Shown: positions 9,101-16,430 of the stretch, piece by piece | Layout: the number at the start of each line of letters is the position of its first letter | Numbering within the stretch: the stretch's first letter is position 1 | Assembly: GCA_015488785.1 (NCBI GenBank) | Contig: WFNC01000101.1 | Location: 1-28,126 of the forward strand | DNA: 28,126 bases | Source: Flavobacteriales bacterium | GTDB taxonomy: Bacteria > Bacteroidota > Bacteroidia > Flavobacteriales_D > Parvicellaceae | Reading direction: 5' to 3' | Made by a program: the position numbers and the translations under genes | The notes under the pieces: generated by a model | What the model was told of the DNA's origin: nothing | The model's database searches: none | Seen by the model: the letters and a program-made list of their open reading frames with translations, nothing else

Positions 9101-10842
9101 AAACTTATAGCGTTTGTTTCAACTGTAGAATTACCTAAGACATCAGGCATTGTTTTTACTCTCATATCAGAACTACTATAGTGTCTTCTAAATATCATTT
9201 TTTTACCTTCAATAGGGTGTATGTAACCTGAAGCCTCTTCAACACCGCCTATATTATAGGCATTTCCCAAACTAAAACCTTCAACCCAACCTGTTGTTCC
9301 GTCATGATATTTTCCACCTGTATAAGTATCCTGATTCCATCCGACATTGAATTCCCAAAAGTGTGCAGCTTGTATTCCTCTATTTCTTGCAGAGTGTGTC
9401 ATTAATTGATCATTTGAATAATTAACCCCTCCATCTGATGCTATCCAAACATCATTTCCTACAACTTCTATATCTTGAACATCTGCGTGAATATCACTCA
9501 ATCGTTGACTTGCATCACCTCCAATAGAAGTAAATGAAGCGCCTCCATCAGTTGATTCTGATAAACGAATAGTTGCTACCCATAATTTATTTACATCCTG
9601 AAGAGATACTTCAAAATCAAAATTATAAAAACCTTGTTGAACGCCTGTTGGACTATAAGCAGAAACATTCCATTGAGCAGTTCCATTTTCTGGACCGTAA
9701 GGACCTCCATCTTGTCCAGCTGGATTTATCCAGTTATCTCCTTGATTTGTACTTTTGTATATTCCTATCCAACCATTATCTCCAGCTTTTGAGCTTCCAA
9801 TTAAACATACATACACATAATCCTGTCCTGCAGGTGAAACAGCAATTTTACCCCCGCCAGCTATAGCATTTGCCATGTCTGTAGGCACGTAATATCCATT
9901 ATCTTTTAATGTCCAAGTTATTCCTGAGTCATCACTTCTAAACACTTCTGCTCTTTTTGCTGCTGGATTATTTTTCAACACATAAACTATGTTACTATTA
10001 GTAGGATGAAAATCTATATCCCAGCATTTATCACTAAATTCTTGAGTCCAAGTTATTCCTCCATCAATTGATTTGTACAATCCAGTAGTGCTACTCAGAA
10101 ATATTAAATTATGATTCGTAGCTGAATAAGTAAATTCATTCCCCGTACCATTTATGAAACTTCTCTCAATCCAAGATAATCCACCATCTAAAGTTTGATA
10201 AATCCGTTTGTTTGAAGCAACTAAATAGTTGTTTTCATCTGTGGGATGAATCTTAACAGCGGTATTACCACCACTAAAAACTTCATTTCCAGTTATCAAC
10301 ATCCAATTCTGAGCTTTATCGATTGTCTTATAAACTCCTCCGGCTTCTGTTCCACAAATGACAAGATTAGGATTTGTAAGTGAAGCATCAATACTACTAA
10401 TGTTTTTATGCCAGGAAATTGGTTGGGTTGTATTTTCTTTAAAAGTTTCAAATGGTCCCATTGAAACCCATCCTAAATTAGAACCTAATGTTTTAGTTTG
10501 TAATAATTGGTCTCGTTTTTTTTTTCTTGTAATTGAAGTAGAATTTTGAATAAATGGGTCTTCAGTAATAATATAGCCATTATCATCAACTAATTTACTA
10601 ATGTTATTAAACCAATATTTATGATTTTGAGTATGTGTAGTTTTTACAAATTCATTAGATTTATAATATAAAGCGTATTGTTTTTCAACTTCTATAACAT
10701 TTGGATTACTTGAGTACATCAATCTAGCCCAAGTTGGTGTTGTGCTATTTAGTACAGGAATTGTTTTGAAATATTCATCTTTGTTTTGAGCAAAACTAAA
10801 AGTTGTTAGAGCGATTAATAGGACAGATGTTATAATCTTCAT
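6163..10842 (-). CDS. T9SS type A secreted protein with Asp-box beta-propeller, PKD and LamG-like domains
   Basis: A 1559-aa exported protein. I chose the ATG at 10842 because it gives a clean signal peptide (MKIITSVLLIALTTFSFAQ); an upstream in-frame ATG at 10893 would put 17 charged residues before it. Residues up to about 830 hold at least eight Asp-box motifs (for example KSIDGGITW, RSDDSGITW, KSIDGGNTW, KTSDGGVTW), typical of sialidase/sortilin-type propellers. A PKD-like domain follows at about 850-920, then a LamG/concanavalin-like domain at about 940-1110, two tandem 41-residue repeats, an Ig-like segment, and the type A sorting domain (IYPNPTSGLLTIKL ... GVYFIYVSS). The FRIP and active-site residues of a true sialidase are not evident, so enzymatic activity should not be assumed. 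Surface adhesion or glycan binding is plausible. Mobile-element relics flank it on both sides. Confidence 0.9.
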   Translation of the reverse strand: MKIITSVLLIALTTFSFAQNKDEYFKTIPVLNSTTPTWARLMYSSNPNVIEVEKQYALYYKSNEFVKTTHTQNHKYWFNNISKLVDDNGYIITEDPFIQNSTSITRKKKRDQLLQTKTLGSNLGWVSMGPFETFKENTTQPISWHKNISSIDASLTNPNLVICGTEAGGVYKTIDKAQNWMLITGNEVFSGGNTAVKIHPTDENNYLVASNKRIYQTLDGGLSWIERSFINGTGNEFTYSATNHNLIFLSSTTGLYKSIDGGITWTQEFSDKCWDIDFHPTNSNIVYVLKNNPAAKRAEVFRSDDSGITWTLKDNGYYVPTDMANAIAGGGKIAVSPAGQDYVYVCLIGSSKAGDNGWIGIYKSTNQGDNWINPAGQDGGPYGPENGTAQWNVSAYSPTGVQQGFYNFDFEVSLQDVNKLWVATIRLSESTDGGASFTSIGGDASQRLSDIHADVQDIEVVGNDVWIASDGGVNYSNDQLMTHSARNRGIQAAHFWEFNVGWNQDTYTGGKYHDGTTGWVEGFSLGNAYNIGGVEEASGYIHPIEGKKMIFRRHYSSSDMRVKTMPDVLGNSTVETNAISFIPNEHYQPGESSGFIYDPRYADHIFAGKDNKVYKSTNAGASFSALFTFPNANGKVYEIEISRSNPDVMYCSYNPGGGYWDNNEIWKSIDGGNTWTITTLPSGNRRRFRISVDPEDENLVWIAVPRGDAGNLVFKTSDGGVTWINKTTALIDSEEIKDILIQGGTNDLVYLATKNTLFYWDTNTSDWIEYSTGLPLIAKALRIRPFYRDAELRFASAGRGVFARKMKDTLFTPIAQPMTYTDSVFCTRDSVQFDCHSMLKHQGASWAWTITPAPTYISSTTQRNPLVVFGNPGDYTVSLSITDANGNTNTKTINNMVNVSNGCEADSLAGNTLSLLNDGDAFLIQDINLTNVSNFTTTAWIKVDSLRAFQAVISNGKWCAHCNDNFGLTVDYYGSKLYYRWPGMTGSWSGASNLIIPTNEWVYVAMVVTPNLVTLYMNEQKWEQVQTTALNPTDLSSLFIGKGQYEKYFEGQIDEVSIWKRALSQNEIREQRHLTKKGLNATDPDFKSYYQFNSDNSTADAAGLSPGTLLNGANFVTSTAPVGPGTSERATINSNGLVSFPNEGIGIDFSTSNPQGEIVLTRLNVLPDSLPNTNPSVDNYWIVNNYGTNTTFGALDSISLKTVSTVSVGNPANAKLFIRSDNEHLNNWTELTGASNLDNGKFTYNNTANILNFSQFFIQSATADLISKTIVYTNVNEEICSNQTIMLGGANQNTAGVYYDTIAVSPTKDSVLVTTLIVNTVDNITINETTCDANNVGTVVQNLTNQAGCDSTVTTITTLLASDDITINETTCDANNVGTVVQNLINQAGCDSTVTTITTLDVINPTIIVNSTTLTANPNGLQYQWVNCDDNFSILNGETNRTFEATLNGSYAVMITNANNCTETSACTEIAGVGILENSFESSITIYPNPTSGLLTIKLDKDFSKIDVRVTNEIGQQIILNQVYNTGLININLEKFSHGVYFIYVSSKDEKAVLKVFKD
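6646..6891 (-). repeat. Tandem 123-bp (41-residue) repeat inside the propeller gene
   Basis: Two adjacent units encode nearly the same 41 residues, including INETTCDANNVGTVVQNL and NQAGCDSTVTTITTL. The spacing between matching bases (6665 and 6788) is exactly 123. The units sit between the LamG-like domain and the sorting signal, and each has two cysteines. A more diverged unit (around ICSNQTIMLGG) precedes them. The DNA similarity points to recent in-frame duplication. Confidence 0.85.
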
Positions 10843-10993
10843 AGTTATAATTTTTTGTTTCAAACGAAAAATCAACTTTTTTATTATAGTCAATAGTTCG
10901 TTGTTTTGCTATTTAAGTACTTGACTGTTAGTTGTTTAGAGTAATTAAAATTAGATTGCCCCATTGATAATCAGTATATTTAAATCTATTTAC

Positions 10994-11430
10994 AAAGTAT
11001 TTCTAATGAAGATTATCGTAGGATTAACCAGTCACAAAGAACGCATAAATAAGGCATTAAACCAAATGCAAAATATTAATAAAAGTCAATCTAAATTTAT
11101 ACTCATCACATTGCGTAGATTCAACCATCAAGTGCAAGTTTACGAATTATCAGTACTGTACTGATAAAAAACCTGTTTTGGGGTTTTATATCCTAATATT
11201 TTCGAAAACAATTCTCTAATAAATTTAACTTTATGGAGTTCAATCGAATTTTAGAGCAATCAAACTGTAGTTCAACCTTGGCTATAGCTTTTGATCCTTG
11301 TCACATTAGTAAGTCAGGAAAGAAAACAGCTCAGGTTGGGTGGTATTGGTCTGGAGTTTCTAATACTTCAAAATGGGGCTTATTATTGTTACAGAATTCA
11401 AAATATAGAGGTAAAACATATGTGTTTTTT
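10994..11430 (+). pseudogene. Decayed DDE transposase (N-terminal half), interrupted by frameshifts and stops
   Basis: Successive frames give an N-terminus MKIIVGLTSHKERINKAL followed by NINKSQSKFILITL, then YELSVL, then stops and a frame change near 11160-11230, then MEFNRILEQSNCSSTLAIAFDP with CHISKSGKKTAQVGWYWSGV and SNTSKWGL. The AFDPxxISKSGKKT...WSG...KWGL block is characteristic of a DDE transposase family common in Bacteroidota, in which the Asp of DP is expected to be catalytic. The rest of the transposase is missing: after KWGL the sequence passes into the 46-bp repeat and then the tRNA-Val terminator. No terminal repeats or target duplications could be placed. The region 10843-11470 holds only this relic and no functional gene that I can see. 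Confidence 0.75.
11385..11430 (+). repeat. 46-bp direct repeat, copy B
   Basis: Identical in all 46 bases to 6042-6087. It is fused to the truncated transposase relic on its left and directly precedes the terminator of the tRNA-Val unit on its right. Confidence 0.9.
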
Positions 11431-11433
11431 AGC

Positions 11434-11469
11434 CAAAAAAAAAGTCTTACATTTCTGTAAAACTTTTTT
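11434..11469 (-). terminator. Rho-independent terminator of the tRNA-Val pair
   Basis: On the minus strand a 9-bp stem (11457-11465 with 11442-11450, one G-T pair) closes a 6-base loop and is followed by a run of nine T. It lies immediately after the second tRNA-Val gene. Confidence 0.8.
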
Positions 11470-11470
11470 G

Positions 11471-11545
11471 TGGGCCCTGTAGGATTCGAACCTACGACCC
11501 CCTGCTTGTAAGGCAGGTGCTCTGAACCAACTGAGCTAAGGGCCC
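11471..11545 (-). tRNA. tRNA-Val (anticodon TAC), promoter-distal copy
   Basis: The 75-base cloverleaf on the minus strand has the acceptor stem GGGCCCT/AGGGCCC with discriminator A, D-arm GCTC...GAGC, anticodon stem CCTGC/GCAGG with loop CTTACAA (anticodon TAC, valine), and T-arm GTAGG-TTCGAAT-CCTAC. CCA is not encoded. It is identical over all 75 bases to the neighbouring copy at 11578-11652. Confidence 0.97.
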
Positions 11546-11577
11546 TCTTCTTTGTAAAGAGGGTTGTTAATTAATTG

Positions 11578-11652
11578 TGGGCCCTGTAGGATTCGAACCT
11601 ACGACCCCCTGCTTGTAAGGCAGGTGCTCTGAACCAACTGAGCTAAGGGCCC
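11578..11652 (-). tRNA. tRNA-Val (anticodon TAC), promoter-proximal copy
   Basis: Same 75-base tRNA-Val as at 11471-11545. The copies are offset by 107 bases, and their 5' flanks are alike (TCTTCTTTxTAAAGAGG), so the unit arose by tandem duplication of gene plus leader. Both are probably read as one transcript from the promoter at 11690-11719 and end at 11434-11469. Confidence 0.97.
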
Positions 11653-11689
11653 TCTTCTTTATAAAGAGGTGTTAATTACTTAACGGGTG

Positions 11690-11719
11690 CAAATATACAA
11701 AAAACATTTTAATAAACAA
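11690..11719 (-). promoter_or_regulatory. Promoter of the tRNA-Val pair (TTG-N19-TATATTTG)
   Basis: On the minus strand TTG (11719-11717) is followed after exactly 19 bases by TATATTTG (11697-11690), a perfect match to the Bacteroidota promoter consensus. The start point would be near 11684, about 30 bases before the first tRNA. Confidence 0.8.
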
Positions 11720-11806
11720 GCTGTTTTTGTAATTTTTTTTTAAAAATGTAATAAATGCAGTGCTATCTATTTAATTTTTTCTTTATAATAAAAAGGTCAG
11801 TATATA

Positions 11807-11841
11807 AAAAAGGCTTACACTTCTAATGGTGTAAGCCTTTT
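11807..11841 (-). terminator. Rho-independent terminator of the DUF349 gene
   Basis: A perfect 12-bp stem (AAAGGCTTACAC 11809-11820 with GTGTAAGCCTTT 11829-11840) closes an 8-base loop. On the minus strand it is followed by a T-run. It lies about 27 bases past the DUF349 stop codon. Confidence 0.9.
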
Positions 11842-11867
11842 GAGATTTTTAATGTCAATTCAATTAA

Positions 11868-13586
11868 CTATTCTTCCTCCTTCTTTTCTTCAGGTTTTGG
11901 GAACATTCTCAATTGTTTCTTTAAGTTTTCAATGTTCTTTTTTCCTGCTTCTATTTTATTTTCTACTCCTTTAAAAAGAGATTCACTTCCCTTTGACATG
12001 GAGAAAAAGCCTAAGTTATTTTCATAATTAGCTATCTCCTTAGTCATTTCATTGATTCTTGTTCTAATTTTTTCTTTTTCGAATTGAATCGTTTTTAGTG
12101 GATTAGCACTCGACAATATAGAATTCATTTTGGCTTCAAATAAAACCTTTTCTTTTTCAGCTTTACTCAAGTCCAATTTGTCGTAAATATTATCTAAAGC
12201 CGTTTTATATGACTTGTAGATAGCGTCTTTATCTTTGAAAGGTACATTTCCAATCGCTGAAAACTGTTTTGAAAACTCTTTAACTTTAGCTAAAGTTTCT
12301 TTTATATCTTCAGTTGGTTTAAAGTCTTCTATTGTTTTTATTAAAGTTTCTTTTAGCGTTAAGTTTTCTCCATTAGCTTCATCTTGAACTTCAAAATGTT
12401 TCGCTCTTGATTCAAAAAAAGCATCACAGTTGGTTCTAAACTCTTTCCAAAGTTTTTGCTCATTTACTCTTCCTGCATGACCAATTTTTTTCCAATCATC
12501 TTGAATTTTTCTTATTGTTTCAGCTGTATCTCTCCAGTTTTTAGAATCTTTTAGTTCAGCCACTTTTTGAATTAAAGCTTTCTTTTTGTTTGCTTTTTCA
12601 TCAAAATCATTATTTCTTTCTTTATAGAATTCAGCTTTATTATCGAAAAATGTATTCGCTATTGTTCTAAATTCTTTCCATATTGATTCGTTATTTTCTT
12701 TTGGAACAAAACCGATTTTTTTCCAATCTTCTTGTAAGTTAATTATTGCTTTAGTCGTAATATCCCAATCTTTGTGATTGTCAAATCGTTGAGACGCAAC
12801 TTCTTTCAGTTGATCAATTAAGGCTTGTTTTTTTGCTAAGTTTTCTAATTGTACTTCTTTTTGTCCTTCGTAATGTTCTTTTATTCGATCGTATATTTTT
12901 TGAACTGTAGTCCAGTAGTCTTCTTTTAGGTTTTCCCAATGTTCTTTATAAGTAGGACCTATTTCGTCCCATTTACGTTGTAAAACTCGAACTTGCTTTT
13001 CTAGTTCTTTTATATTTTTGCTTTCTTGTAATTCTTTAACTTGATGAATTACTTGATTTTTTAAAGAGTAATTTATCTTAAGGTCATTGTCCTGTAAAGC
13101 TTTATAAATATTTATATTGTAACTAAAATCTTCATTCAATTTACTGTATTCAGCTTGCAATTTTTGATACGCTTTTTGAGGTACATTTCCAACTAGATTC
13201 CATTTTTCTCTAATTTCTTTAATTTTCCCGAATAAAGCACCTAAGTTTTCTTCTTCTTCTATTAAGTTTCTAAAATCAGTAATAATTTCTTCTTTCAGTA
13301 AGACGTTTTTCTCTTCTTCGTCTTTAATGGCGTTTTTATAATTTAATTTATTATTTTTGAACTCTTGGATTAAGTTCAATATTTGAGCATTTAGTTCTTT
13401 GTTTTTCTCGAACTCGGCAATTGCGTCTTTATTATCTTCCTCTATTTCAACTTTTTCTTCTTCTTCTTTTTTAAATAAAGTATTAAAAGATTCGATTGTT
13501 AAATTAAATTCAGCCTCTAATTCCTTAGAATATGGAGTACTTACTAAGACTTCTAATTTCTCTTTAATTGCTAATTTTTCTACCAT
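11868..13586 (-). CDS. DUF349 repeat protein
   Basis: A 572-aa, highly charged, lysine- and glutamate-rich cytoplasmic protein made of at least five DUF349 repeats. Each has a W-K-x-I/V-G-x-V/A turn followed by a W/Y-K-x-[FY] helix: REKWNLVGNVP, QRKWDEIGPTYKEHW, QEDWKKIGFVP...LWKEF-type, QDDWKKIGHAGR, and the diverged SKQFSAIGNVP near the C-terminus. The repeats are predicted to be helical and coiled-coil-like. The biochemical role of DUF349 proteins is not settled and I assign none. The C-terminus ends in an acidic/basic tail (PKPEEKKEEE). The start MVEKLAIKEKL is the first ATG after the upstream gap. A TAAATTTG at 13623-13616 on the minus strand may be its -7 element, but no -33 is visible. 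A terminator follows the gene. Confidence 0.88.
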   Translation of the reverse strand: MVEKLAIKEKLEVLVSTPYSKELEAEFNLTIESFNTLFKKEEEEKVEIEEDNKDAIAEFEKNKELNAQILNLIQEFKNNKLNYKNAIKDEEEKNVLLKEEIITDFRNLIEEEENLGALFGKIKEIREKWNLVGNVPQKAYQKLQAEYSKLNEDFSYNINIYKALQDNDLKINYSLKNQVIHQVKELQESKNIKELEKQVRVLQRKWDEIGPTYKEHWENLKEDYWTTVQKIYDRIKEHYEGQKEVQLENLAKKQALIDQLKEVASQRFDNHKDWDITTKAIINLQEDWKKIGFVPKENNESIWKEFRTIANTFFDNKAEFYKERNNDFDEKANKKKALIQKVAELKDSKNWRDTAETIRKIQDDWKKIGHAGRVNEQKLWKEFRTNCDAFFESRAKHFEVQDEANGENLTLKETLIKTIEDFKPTEDIKETLAKVKEFSKQFSAIGNVPFKDKDAIYKSYKTALDNIYDKLDLSKAEKEKVLFEAKMNSILSSANPLKTIQFEKEKIRTRINEMTKEIANYENNLGFFSMSKGSESLFKGVENKIEAGKKNIENLKKQLRMFPKPEEKKEEE

Positions 13587-13820
13587 TACGTGTTTACTTG
13601 TTTTTTATCAGTTATCAAATTTAATAAAAAAAAATAAAAAGCTAGCTAATTCCCCAATATATAGTAGAAACAATTTGCTTTTAGTTCTTTTTGAATCAAT
13701 CTTTTGGTCAGCTCCGTTGTTAAACAGGCTTGAAAAATCAATGGATGTAAAGGCTTATACGTAAATATTAAATAAGAATTAATGGTTTGTTTTTTTTTAA
13801 AACATTACATATAATGTGTG

Positions 13821-14504
13821 TTAATCTGTTTTTACCCACTCAATTTTTTCAAGTCCTTTAGAAATTAACAATTCATTTGTTTTTCTAAAGTGATCGTTTC
13901 CAAACCAATACCCTCTATTCGCACTTAAAGGGGAGGGGTGTCCACTTTCTAAAATGGTATGCTTACTTTGGTCAATTAATTTTATTTTCTTTTTTGCAAA
14001 ACCACCCCAAAGTAAGAAAACAACATCTTCGCAATGATCTGAAACTGCTTTTATAGTTGCATCTGTAAATTTTTGCCATCCAATTTTACTGTGAGAATTT
14101 GCTTCTGATTTTCTTACTGTAAGTGATGCGTTTAATAATAAAACTCCCTGTATTGCCCATTCTGATAAATCACCAGATTTGGGATATTGACAAGAATACT
14201 CATTTGAAATTTCCTTGAAAATATTTTGCAAAGATGGAGGATGTTTCATCTCTTTTTGAACAGAGAAACATAAACCATTTGCTTGCCCTTCGCCGTGATA
14301 AGGGTCTTGCCCTATTATGACAACTTTAATTTTTGAAATAGGGGTTAAGTTATATGCTGAAAAAATAGTATCTATGGGAGGATATATAGTTGATTCTTTT
14401 AGTTCTTGTATCAGAATTTCTTCTAAACTTGAGAAATATGAAGCTTCAAATTCACTCCTTAAAATGTTTCTCCAACTGTTGTCTATGTAATTTATTAATT
14501 TCAA
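13821..14504 (-). CDS. ung: Uracil-DNA glycosylase (family 1)
   Basis: This 227-aa enzyme removes uracil from DNA and begins base-excision repair. All family-1 motifs are present: the water-activating loop GQDPYHG (residues 65-71, catalytic Asp67), the LLLNASLTVR strand (122-131) with the uracil-recognition Asn125, the SHSKIGW segment (137-143), and the minor-groove loop HPSPLSA (189-195, His189). Length matches the family norm of about 220-230. It is a cytoplasmic protein with no signal peptide. It is transcribed away from the small lipoprotein gene on the other strand, with a 162-base shared intergenic region. Confidence 0.97.
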   Translation of the reverse strand: MKLINYIDNSWRNILRSEFEASYFSSLEEILIQELKESTIYPPIDTIFSAYNLTPISKIKVVIIGQDPYHGEGQANGLCFSVQKEMKHPPSLQNIFKEISNEYSCQYPKSGDLSEWAIQGVLLLNASLTVRKSEANSHSKIGWQKFTDATIKAVSDHCEDVVFLLWGGFAKKKIKLIDQSKHTILESGHPSPLSANRGYWFGNDHFRKTNELLISKGLEKIEWVKTD

Positions 14505-14553
14505 TATAAATATTTTGATGTTAATAACTATAACGCTAAAAAAAAAGTAAAAC

Positions 14554-14584
14554 TTGATTTATGTCATAAATATTAATATGTTTG
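14554..14584 (+). promoter_or_regulatory. Promoter of the small lipoprotein gene (TTG-N20-TATGTTTG)
   Basis: TTG at 14554-14556 and TATGTTTG at 14577-14584 are separated by 20 bases, fitting the Bacteroidota consensus. Transcription would start near 14590 and leave a leader of about 75 bases before the lipoprotein ATG. Confidence 0.7.
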
Positions 14585-14666
14585 TGCTTTATAAAAGTCA
14601 AACATAAGTTAATTCGTTGATTTAGATGACTTTTTTAGTGAAATTAATTATTGAAACACAACTATT

Positions 14667-14846
14667 ATGAAAATTATTAAGCCATTATTAATCACTGGAG
14701 TTATTGCATTAAGTTTACCTTCTTGTTTTTTATTCCGTTCTAGTCATCAAAGTTGCCCTGCCTATGGTCAGCAAATTAAAGATCAGGACAATGATAGAAA
14801 TGTTACTATTGATAATGAGGAAGTTGAAAAAACTCAGAAAGCTTAA
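14667..14846 (+). CDS. Small lipoprotein, 59 aa, unknown function
   Basis: A short gene: MKIIKPLLITGVIALSLPSC forms a signal peptide with a lipobox (L17-P18-S19-C20), followed by about 39 hydrophilic residues rich in D, N, Q and E that include a second cysteine pairable within SSHQSCPAYG. The predicted product is a lipid-anchored envelope peptide. It is supported as a real gene by a consensus promoter upstream, the lipobox, and a strong terminator 17 bases after the stop. It stands between ung and metK and seems to be a single-gene unit. I do not recognise the family. Confidence 0.75.
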   Translation: MKIIKPLLITGVIALSLPSCFLFRSSHQSCPAYGQQIKDQDNDRNVTIDNEEVEKTQKA

Positions 14847-14863
14847 TTTCTTTTTTTTAAAAG

Positions 14864-14899
14864 AAACTCCTTTATTTAATTATAAAGGAGTTTTTTTTT
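14864..14899 (+). terminator. Rho-independent terminator of the small lipoprotein gene
   Basis: An 11-bp perfect stem (14864-14874 with 14883-14893, AAACTCCTTTA/TAAAGGAGTTT) closes an 8-base loop and runs into nine T. The following bases 14900-15030 show nothing further. Confidence 0.92.
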
Positions 14900-15030
14900 G
14901 TCTCGGGCATAAAGGTTAATACGTAATCAAGTATTAAATTTATGAGAATTAGTTGTAGTAAAATACTCCTGATTTATAGTAAAGTGTAAAATTTAATCTT
15001 TAGAATGATGTAATAATTTATAATTTTTTA

Positions 15031-15038
15031 TATTTTTG
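15031..15038 (+). promoter_or_regulatory. Probable -7 element (TATTTTTG) of metK
   Basis: TATTTTTG matches TAnnTTTG, and the SAM-II aptamer begins about 17 bases later, which is the right place for a transcription start near 15045. The -33 position (ATG at 15008-15010) is one base off TTG. Confidence 0.55.
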
Positions 15039-15054
15039 CATAGATTAAAAGAGA

Positions 15055-15110
15055 AAGTGGAAAGATTTGACTGATTGCAACCACTTGAAAAAAATGCTAA
15101 AACTATCTTT
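15055..15110 (+). promoter_or_regulatory. SAM-II riboswitch in the metK leader
   Basis: The sequence folds as the SAM-II pseudoknot. P1 is AAGTGG (15055-15060) with CCACTT (15081-15086). The P1 loop carries the conserved TGATTGCAA segment. The 3' part has the conserved ATGCTAAAAC block (15094-15103). The second stem is a perfect 6-bp pseudoknot, AAAGAT (15061-15066) with ATCTTT (15105-15110). SAM-II aptamers are known from Alphaproteobacteria and Bacteroidota before methionine and SAM genes. Binding of S-adenosylmethionine is expected to reduce metK expression, probably at translation, since no terminator follows before the ATG at 15168. Confidence 0.85.
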
Positions 15111-15167
15111 TTCTAGATTTGCAATTTGTCAGACTATATATATTATTAAATTAAAATTAAATAAACA

Positions 15168-16415
15168 ATGTCTTATTTATTTACATCAGAGTCCGTTTCA
15201 GAAGGACACCCAGATAAAGTAGCAGATCAAATATCAGATGCTTTAATTGATAACTTTTTAGCATTCGATCCAGAATCGAAAGTAGCATGTGAAACATTAG
15301 TAACTACTGGACAGGTCGTTCTTGCAGGAGAAGTTAAATCTAAAGCATATTTAGATGTACAATCTATCGCAAGAAAGGTAATCAATAAAATTGGTTATAC
15401 TAAGAGTGAGTACATGTTTGACGGTAATTCTTGTGGAGTATTCTCTGCAATACATGAACAATCAGAAGATATCAATCAAGGGGTTGAAAGAGCGAATAAG
15501 GAAGATCAAGGAGCAGGAGATCAAGGAATGATGTTTGGTTACGCAACTAACGAAACAGAAAGTTATATGCCGTTGGCATTAGAAATTTCTCATATGTTAT
15601 TGAAAGAATTAGCAGAGATGAGAAGAGAAGGAAAAGATATTCCTTATTTAAGACCAGATGCTAAGGCTCAAGTAACTATTGAATATAACGATGATAATAA
15701 GCCTGTGAGAATAGATGCTATAGTAGTTTCTACGCAACATGATGATTTCGATACAGAAGAAAAAATGTTGGTAAAAATTAAAGCTGATATTATTAATCTT
15801 CTTATTCCTAGAGTCAAAGCATTATTTCCAGAAAGTATTCAAGCATTATTTAATGATTCAATTACTTATCATATTAATCCAACAGGAATCTTTGTAATCG
15901 GAGGACCTCACGGAGATACAGGACTTACAGGTAGAAAAATAATTGTAGATACTTACGGAGGAAAAGGAGCACACGGAGGTGGAGCATTTTCTGGAAAAGA
16001 TCCAAGTAAAGTTGATCGATCTGGAGCTTATGCTACAAGACACATTGCAAAAAATGCTGTTGCAGCAGGTATTGCAGACGAAATGTTAGTTCAAGTGGCA
16101 TATGCGATTGGTGTTGCAGAACCAGTAGGTTTATTTGTAGATACCTATGGAACATCTAACGTTGATTTGAAGGATGGAGAAATAGCTGAAAAGTTAGCTA
16201 AAATATTTGATATGCGTCCTTATGCTATCGAAACTAGATTTAATTTAAGAACACCTATTTATTCGGAAACAGCAGCTTACGGTCATATGGGGAGAGAAAC
16301 TAAAACAGTTTCTAAAACATTTAAAAGTCCAGAAGGAAAAGTAGTAACAATGGATGTGAAATTATTCCCTTGGGAAGAATTAAATTTTGTAGAAGCTATA
16401 AAGGCTGAGTTTTAA
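15168..16415 (+). CDS. metK: S-adenosylmethionine synthetase
   Basis: This 415-aa enzyme makes S-adenosylmethionine from methionine and ATP, with triphosphate hydrolysis. Visible signatures are the N-terminal SESVSEGHPDKVADQISDA (His14, Asp16), the substrate-side GEVKS (about 54), DQGMMFGYA (about 117), GPHGDTGLTGRKIIVDTYGG (about 245-264) and the phosphate-binding GGGAFSGKDPSKVDRSGAYA (about 270-289). The length suits Bacteroidota MetK, which is slightly longer than the 384-aa E. coli enzyme. It is preceded by an SAM-II riboswitch, giving feedback control by its own product, and followed by an intrinsic terminator, so it is a single-gene unit. Confidence 0.98.
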   Translation: MSYLFTSESVSEGHPDKVADQISDALIDNFLAFDPESKVACETLVTTGQVVLAGEVKSKAYLDVQSIARKVINKIGYTKSEYMFDGNSCGVFSAIHEQSEDINQGVERANKEDQGAGDQGMMFGYATNETESYMPLALEISHMLLKELAEMRREGKDIPYLRPDAKAQVTIEYNDDNKPVRIDAIVVSTQHDDFDTEEKMLVKIKADIINLLIPRVKALFPESIQALFNDSITYHINPTGIFVIGGPHGDTGLTGRKIIVDTYGGKGAHGGGAFSGKDPSKVDRSGAYATRHIAKNAVAAGIADEMLVQVAYAIGVAEPVGLFVDTYGTSNVDLKDGEIAEKLAKIFDMRPYAIETRFNLRTPIYSETAAYGHMGRETKTVSKTFKSPEGKVVTMDVKLFPWEELNFVEAIKAEF

Positions 16416-16430
16416 GACAGTATTTTTATT

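Noticed and set aside
9573..9866. 97-aa plus-strand frame antisense to the propeller gene
   Set aside because: It lies inside a well-supported Asp-box coding region on the other strand and has no start or promoter signal.
6163..10842. Calling the Asp-box protein a sialidase
   Set aside because: Asp-box repeats occur in many non-enzymatic propellers; I see no FRIP motif or sialidase catalytic set.
10868..10900. TTCGTTTG upstream of the propeller gene as its -7 element
   Set aside because: It has one mismatch to TAnnTTTG and the nearest TTG is about 22 bases away, so it is too weak to list.
13399..13764. 121-aa plus-strand frame antisense to the start of the DUF349 gene
   Set aside because: Most of it is the complement of repetitive Lys/Glu codons, giving Ser/Phe/Leu runs. 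The last 20 residues are outside the gene but show no recognisable similarity.
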